Below, piece by piece: positions 7,797 through 9,200 of a stretch of DNA of 9,200 bases. Source of the DNA: Desulfobacterales bacterium (lineage in GTDB: Bacteria; Desulfobacterota; Desulfobacteria; Desulfobacterales; C00003060); NCBI GenBank assembly GCA_030613145.1, contig JAUWMM010000047.1, positions 1 to 9,200 of the forward strand. The letters are read 5' to 3'. The notes beneath the pieces are model-generated. The model worked only from the letters and a program-made list of their open reading frames with translations, had not been told where the DNA came from and made no database searches. Each line of letters starts with the position of its first letter. The stretch's first letter is position 1. The translations under genes were made by a program, and so were the position numbers.

Positions 7797-8402
7797 TTAA
7801 ACTCCGGCATTGATGGTGTCTATGGCGGCGATCAATGCGTCGAACGAACCCATATCGAAAAGCAGGATGACCTCCCCTTGGATGTTGAATTGTTCAATCG
7901 TGAAACGTGTGCTTGCCAACAAGATTGGTCTGGCGGTGTCGGCCCCGGCAAATGTCAATACGTGATCGATGGTATCCTCCATATAGCTGGGCAGTGAATA
8001 GCCTATCTGCTGTTCAAGCAGGTTGCCCATCGAACCCATCACGCCGTTTATCACGATGTTACCGAGCTCGCTAAGTGTTCCCGCCTTGACAGACTCGAAC
8101 TCAAGGGTTCCGGGCTCCTCCCCTGTGAGAAGTGTCACGAGCTTCATGGCGCTTTCAGGCGGAAAGACAAGGTCAGCGGTTCCGAAAAATGGCCCGTCAA
8201 AACCTAGCTGCACCGCGACAAGCCGATCCACACCTTCGCTCTCCATTTCCTCCTTGAACTCCACAACAGAGACTGCTCGGACGAGGGGAACTTCAAGGCG
8301 AACGTATGCCTCTGTCATCTCATTCAACATTCCGGCAGCTCGCCCCCCACCGATATTAATAAGTTCTCCTAAAGTATCAGCTTGTTCGGGTGTCAAATTC
8401 AT
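7797..8402 (-). CDS. cheC: CheC-type CheY-P phosphatase
   Basis: This 201-residue protein fits the CheC family, which dephosphorylates CheY-P and often partners CheD. The family signature E-x2-N-x22-P occurs twice: Glu13, Asn16, Pro39 in the first half (Asp9 also fits the upstream acidic or Ser position), and Glu112, Asn115, Pro138 in the second. Two intact sites are typical of active CheC; FliY and CheX differ in length and in number of sites. There is no C-terminal SpoA domain, so FliY/FliN is excluded. A strong Shine-Dalgarno GAGGAGG (8409-8415) lies 6 bases upstream of the ATG at 8400-8402 and touches the CheY stop. It sits 12 bases after the CheY-like gene, which is its likely substrate. 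No cheD is in the window. It could also act on receivers in the hybrid kinase or RsbU protein. Confidence 0.88.
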   Translation of the reverse strand: MNLTPEQADTLGELINIGGGRAAGMLNEMTEAYVRLEVPLVRAVSVVEFKEEMESEGVDRLVAVQLGFDGPFFGTADLVFPPESAMKLVTLLTGEEPGTLEFESVKAGTLSELGNIVINGVMGSMGNLLEQQIGYSLPSYMEDTIDHVLTFAGADTARPILLASTRFTIEQFNIQGEVILLFDMGSFDALIAAIDTINAGV

Positions 8403-8414
8403 TCGATGCCTCCT

Positions 8415-8774
8415 CTATGAACCAAGAGCTTTGGCAAGGGTGTTTTGCAGTTCATCCTGTTTTGGGGGCTTGTTCAGGACTGCAAGAGCGCCGCGTTCCA
8501 AACATTCCTTACGCACGGTTTCCTGAATGTCTGCCGTGACCACGATCCTTGGAATCTTTGAGCCTTGGTTATTTAGCACCTCGAGTAATTCCAGGCCGTC
8601 CATCTCAGGCATAATGAGATCTATCAAAATACAGTCGGGCGAGTGGGCAGCAGTCATTTCCAGGCCCTGGCGCCCATCAGATGCCTCGAGCGTCTCATAC
8701 CCTTCTGCTTTGATCATGTTAGCTAAACGCTTACGCGTAAACGATGAATCGTCTATGATTAGAATCAACGCCAT
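8415..8774 (-). CDS. Single-domain CheY-like response regulator
   Basis: This 119-residue protein is one receiver domain with no output domain. It has the acidic pair Asp8/Asp9, phosphoacceptor Asp52 in CILIDLIMPEMDG, Thr80 in VVTAD and Lys102 in LNKPP, all in the expected order. Such proteins carry phosphate from CheA or a hybrid kinase to a motor or protein target. The ATG at 8772-8774 has GGGAGGA (8781-8787) 6 bases upstream. The CheC gene follows after 12 bases, and cheA is in the same gene block, so a CheY role is likely. Whether it drives motility or another output is not shown. The position after Lys102 is Pro-Pro rather than the common Pro-Phe. Confidence 0.92.
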   Translation of the reverse strand: MALILIIDDSSFTRKRLANMIKAEGYETLEASDGRQGLEMTAAHSPDCILIDLIMPEMDGLELLEVLNNQGSKIPRIVVTADIQETVRKECLERGALAVLNKPPKQDELQNTLAKALGS

Positions 8775-8809
8775 TATTCATCCTCCCTTCTGGACTATGA
8801 AGCCTGTAA

Positions 8810-9199
8810 CTAATCCTTATCGGGTTCCGCCAAGACGAGAAAGGATCCGGCGGGCTCGTTTAAAGGATAACTTGAAATACGTACCTTAACCTTTTGTTTT
8901 TGCGTACCTTTTAGGTAAATACTGTATGTCCTGGGAACTGAAGGGTTTCCCAAAGCCCTTTGTTTCACGATAGAAATTACCTTCTCAATTGAATCGGGAT
9001 GCACTACGTGCTCGATGCCTATTCCAGGCAAATCCTTTTCTTCAACTTCACACAGCTCTGCCCAAGCCCTGTTTCCACCCCAAACCTCGAAACCTTTATA
9101 AACTGCTGCAGGGAGATTGATCTGATGAACGAATTGTATTCGAGGAAGGTAGATTTCCATGTAATACCGGCATTCATGACATGAGCGTGGACAATTCAA
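8810..9199 (-). CDS. PAS-domain protein with N-terminal cysteine cluster, start uncertain
   Basis: The frame ends with TAG at 8810-8812 and is open to the window edge, so the true start may lie outside. The visible 129 codons begin at a TTG at 9197-9199, and an ATG at 9158-9160 would give 116 residues; neither has a clear ribosome site. Residues about 20-127 resemble a PAS sensor domain: INLPAAVYKGFEVWGGNRAW, a central HPDSIEKV segment, and a C-terminal strand region ending at VLAEPDKD. Before it lies a Cys cluster, CPRSCHEC (Cys3, Cys7, Cys10), that could bind metal or be part of an upstream domain. No kinase or output domain is visible. As the first gene here, it may supply a sensory or scaffold input to the CheY/CheC pair 35 bases downstream. 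It could instead be the C-terminal tail of a larger sensor. Confidence 0.7.
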   Translation of the reverse strand: MNCPRSCHECRYYMEIYLPRIQFVHQINLPAAVYKGFEVWGGNRAWAELCEVEEKDLPGIGIEHVVHPDSIEKVISIVKQRALGNPSVPRTYSIYLKGTQKQKVKVRISSYPLNEPAGSFLVLAEPDKD

Positions 9200-9200
9200 A

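Noticed and set aside
8023..8526. Plus-strand open frame of 167 codons across cheC and the CheY gene
   Set aside because: It is antisense to two well-supported genes and low-complexity in Ser, Thr, Pro and Arg, as expected from a shadow frame.

Overview
The window is one densely packed block of signal-transduction genes, all read from the minus strand (right to left). It holds nine genes with gaps of at most about 75 bases or small overlaps, so it is probably one operon. The first gene is open at the right edge of the window and the last (cheA) runs off the left edge. I see no tRNA, rRNA, CRISPR, transposase or phage gene. The gene styles (CheA with two C-terminal CheW-like domains, soluble PAS hybrid kinases, RsbU-type and STAS proteins beside chemotaxis genes) suggest a deltaproteobacterium (Desulfobacterota). 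That assignment is inference from family resemblance; no phylogenetic marker is present.

In transcription order the genes are: a PAS-domain protein with an N-terminal cysteine cluster (9199-8810, open at its start); a single-domain CheY-like receiver (8774-8415); a CheC-type CheY-P phosphatase with both active-site motifs (8402-7797); a soluble hybrid histidine kinase PAS-HisKA-HATPase-REC-REC-Hpt (7790-5325); a 73-base gap with a perfect 10-bp inverted repeat; a stand-alone Hpt protein (5251-4925); a REC-PP2C phosphatase of RsbU type that overlaps the Hpt gene by 16 bases (4940-3819); an RsbW-like kinase domain fused to an RsbV-like STAS domain (3773-3039); a free STAS protein closely related to that fused domain (3012-2701); and CheA (2696-1, C-terminus off the window).

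Read together, this is a chemosensory core (CheA, CheY, CheC) joined to a multistep phosphorelay (hybrid kinase, free Hpt) and a complete Rsb-type partner switch (REC-PP2C phosphatase, anti-sigma-type kinase, two STAS antagonists). The simplest model, which is inference, is that the hybrid kinase and Hpt set the phosphorylation of the RsbU receiver. Its PP2C domain would then dephosphorylate the STAS serines against the RsbW-like kinase, with CheA, CheY and CheC as a parallel or converging branch. No CheW, CheR, CheB, receptor or sigma factor lies inside the window.

The most unusual feature is in cheA. A roughly 150-base composite of degenerate 7-base tandem repeats, interrupted by a GC-rich hairpin, lies in frame within the P5 region (597-749). 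It encodes a low-complexity linker. Because the unit is 7 bases, gain or loss of one copy would shift the frame, and both alternative frames meet a stop within about 50 bases downstream.
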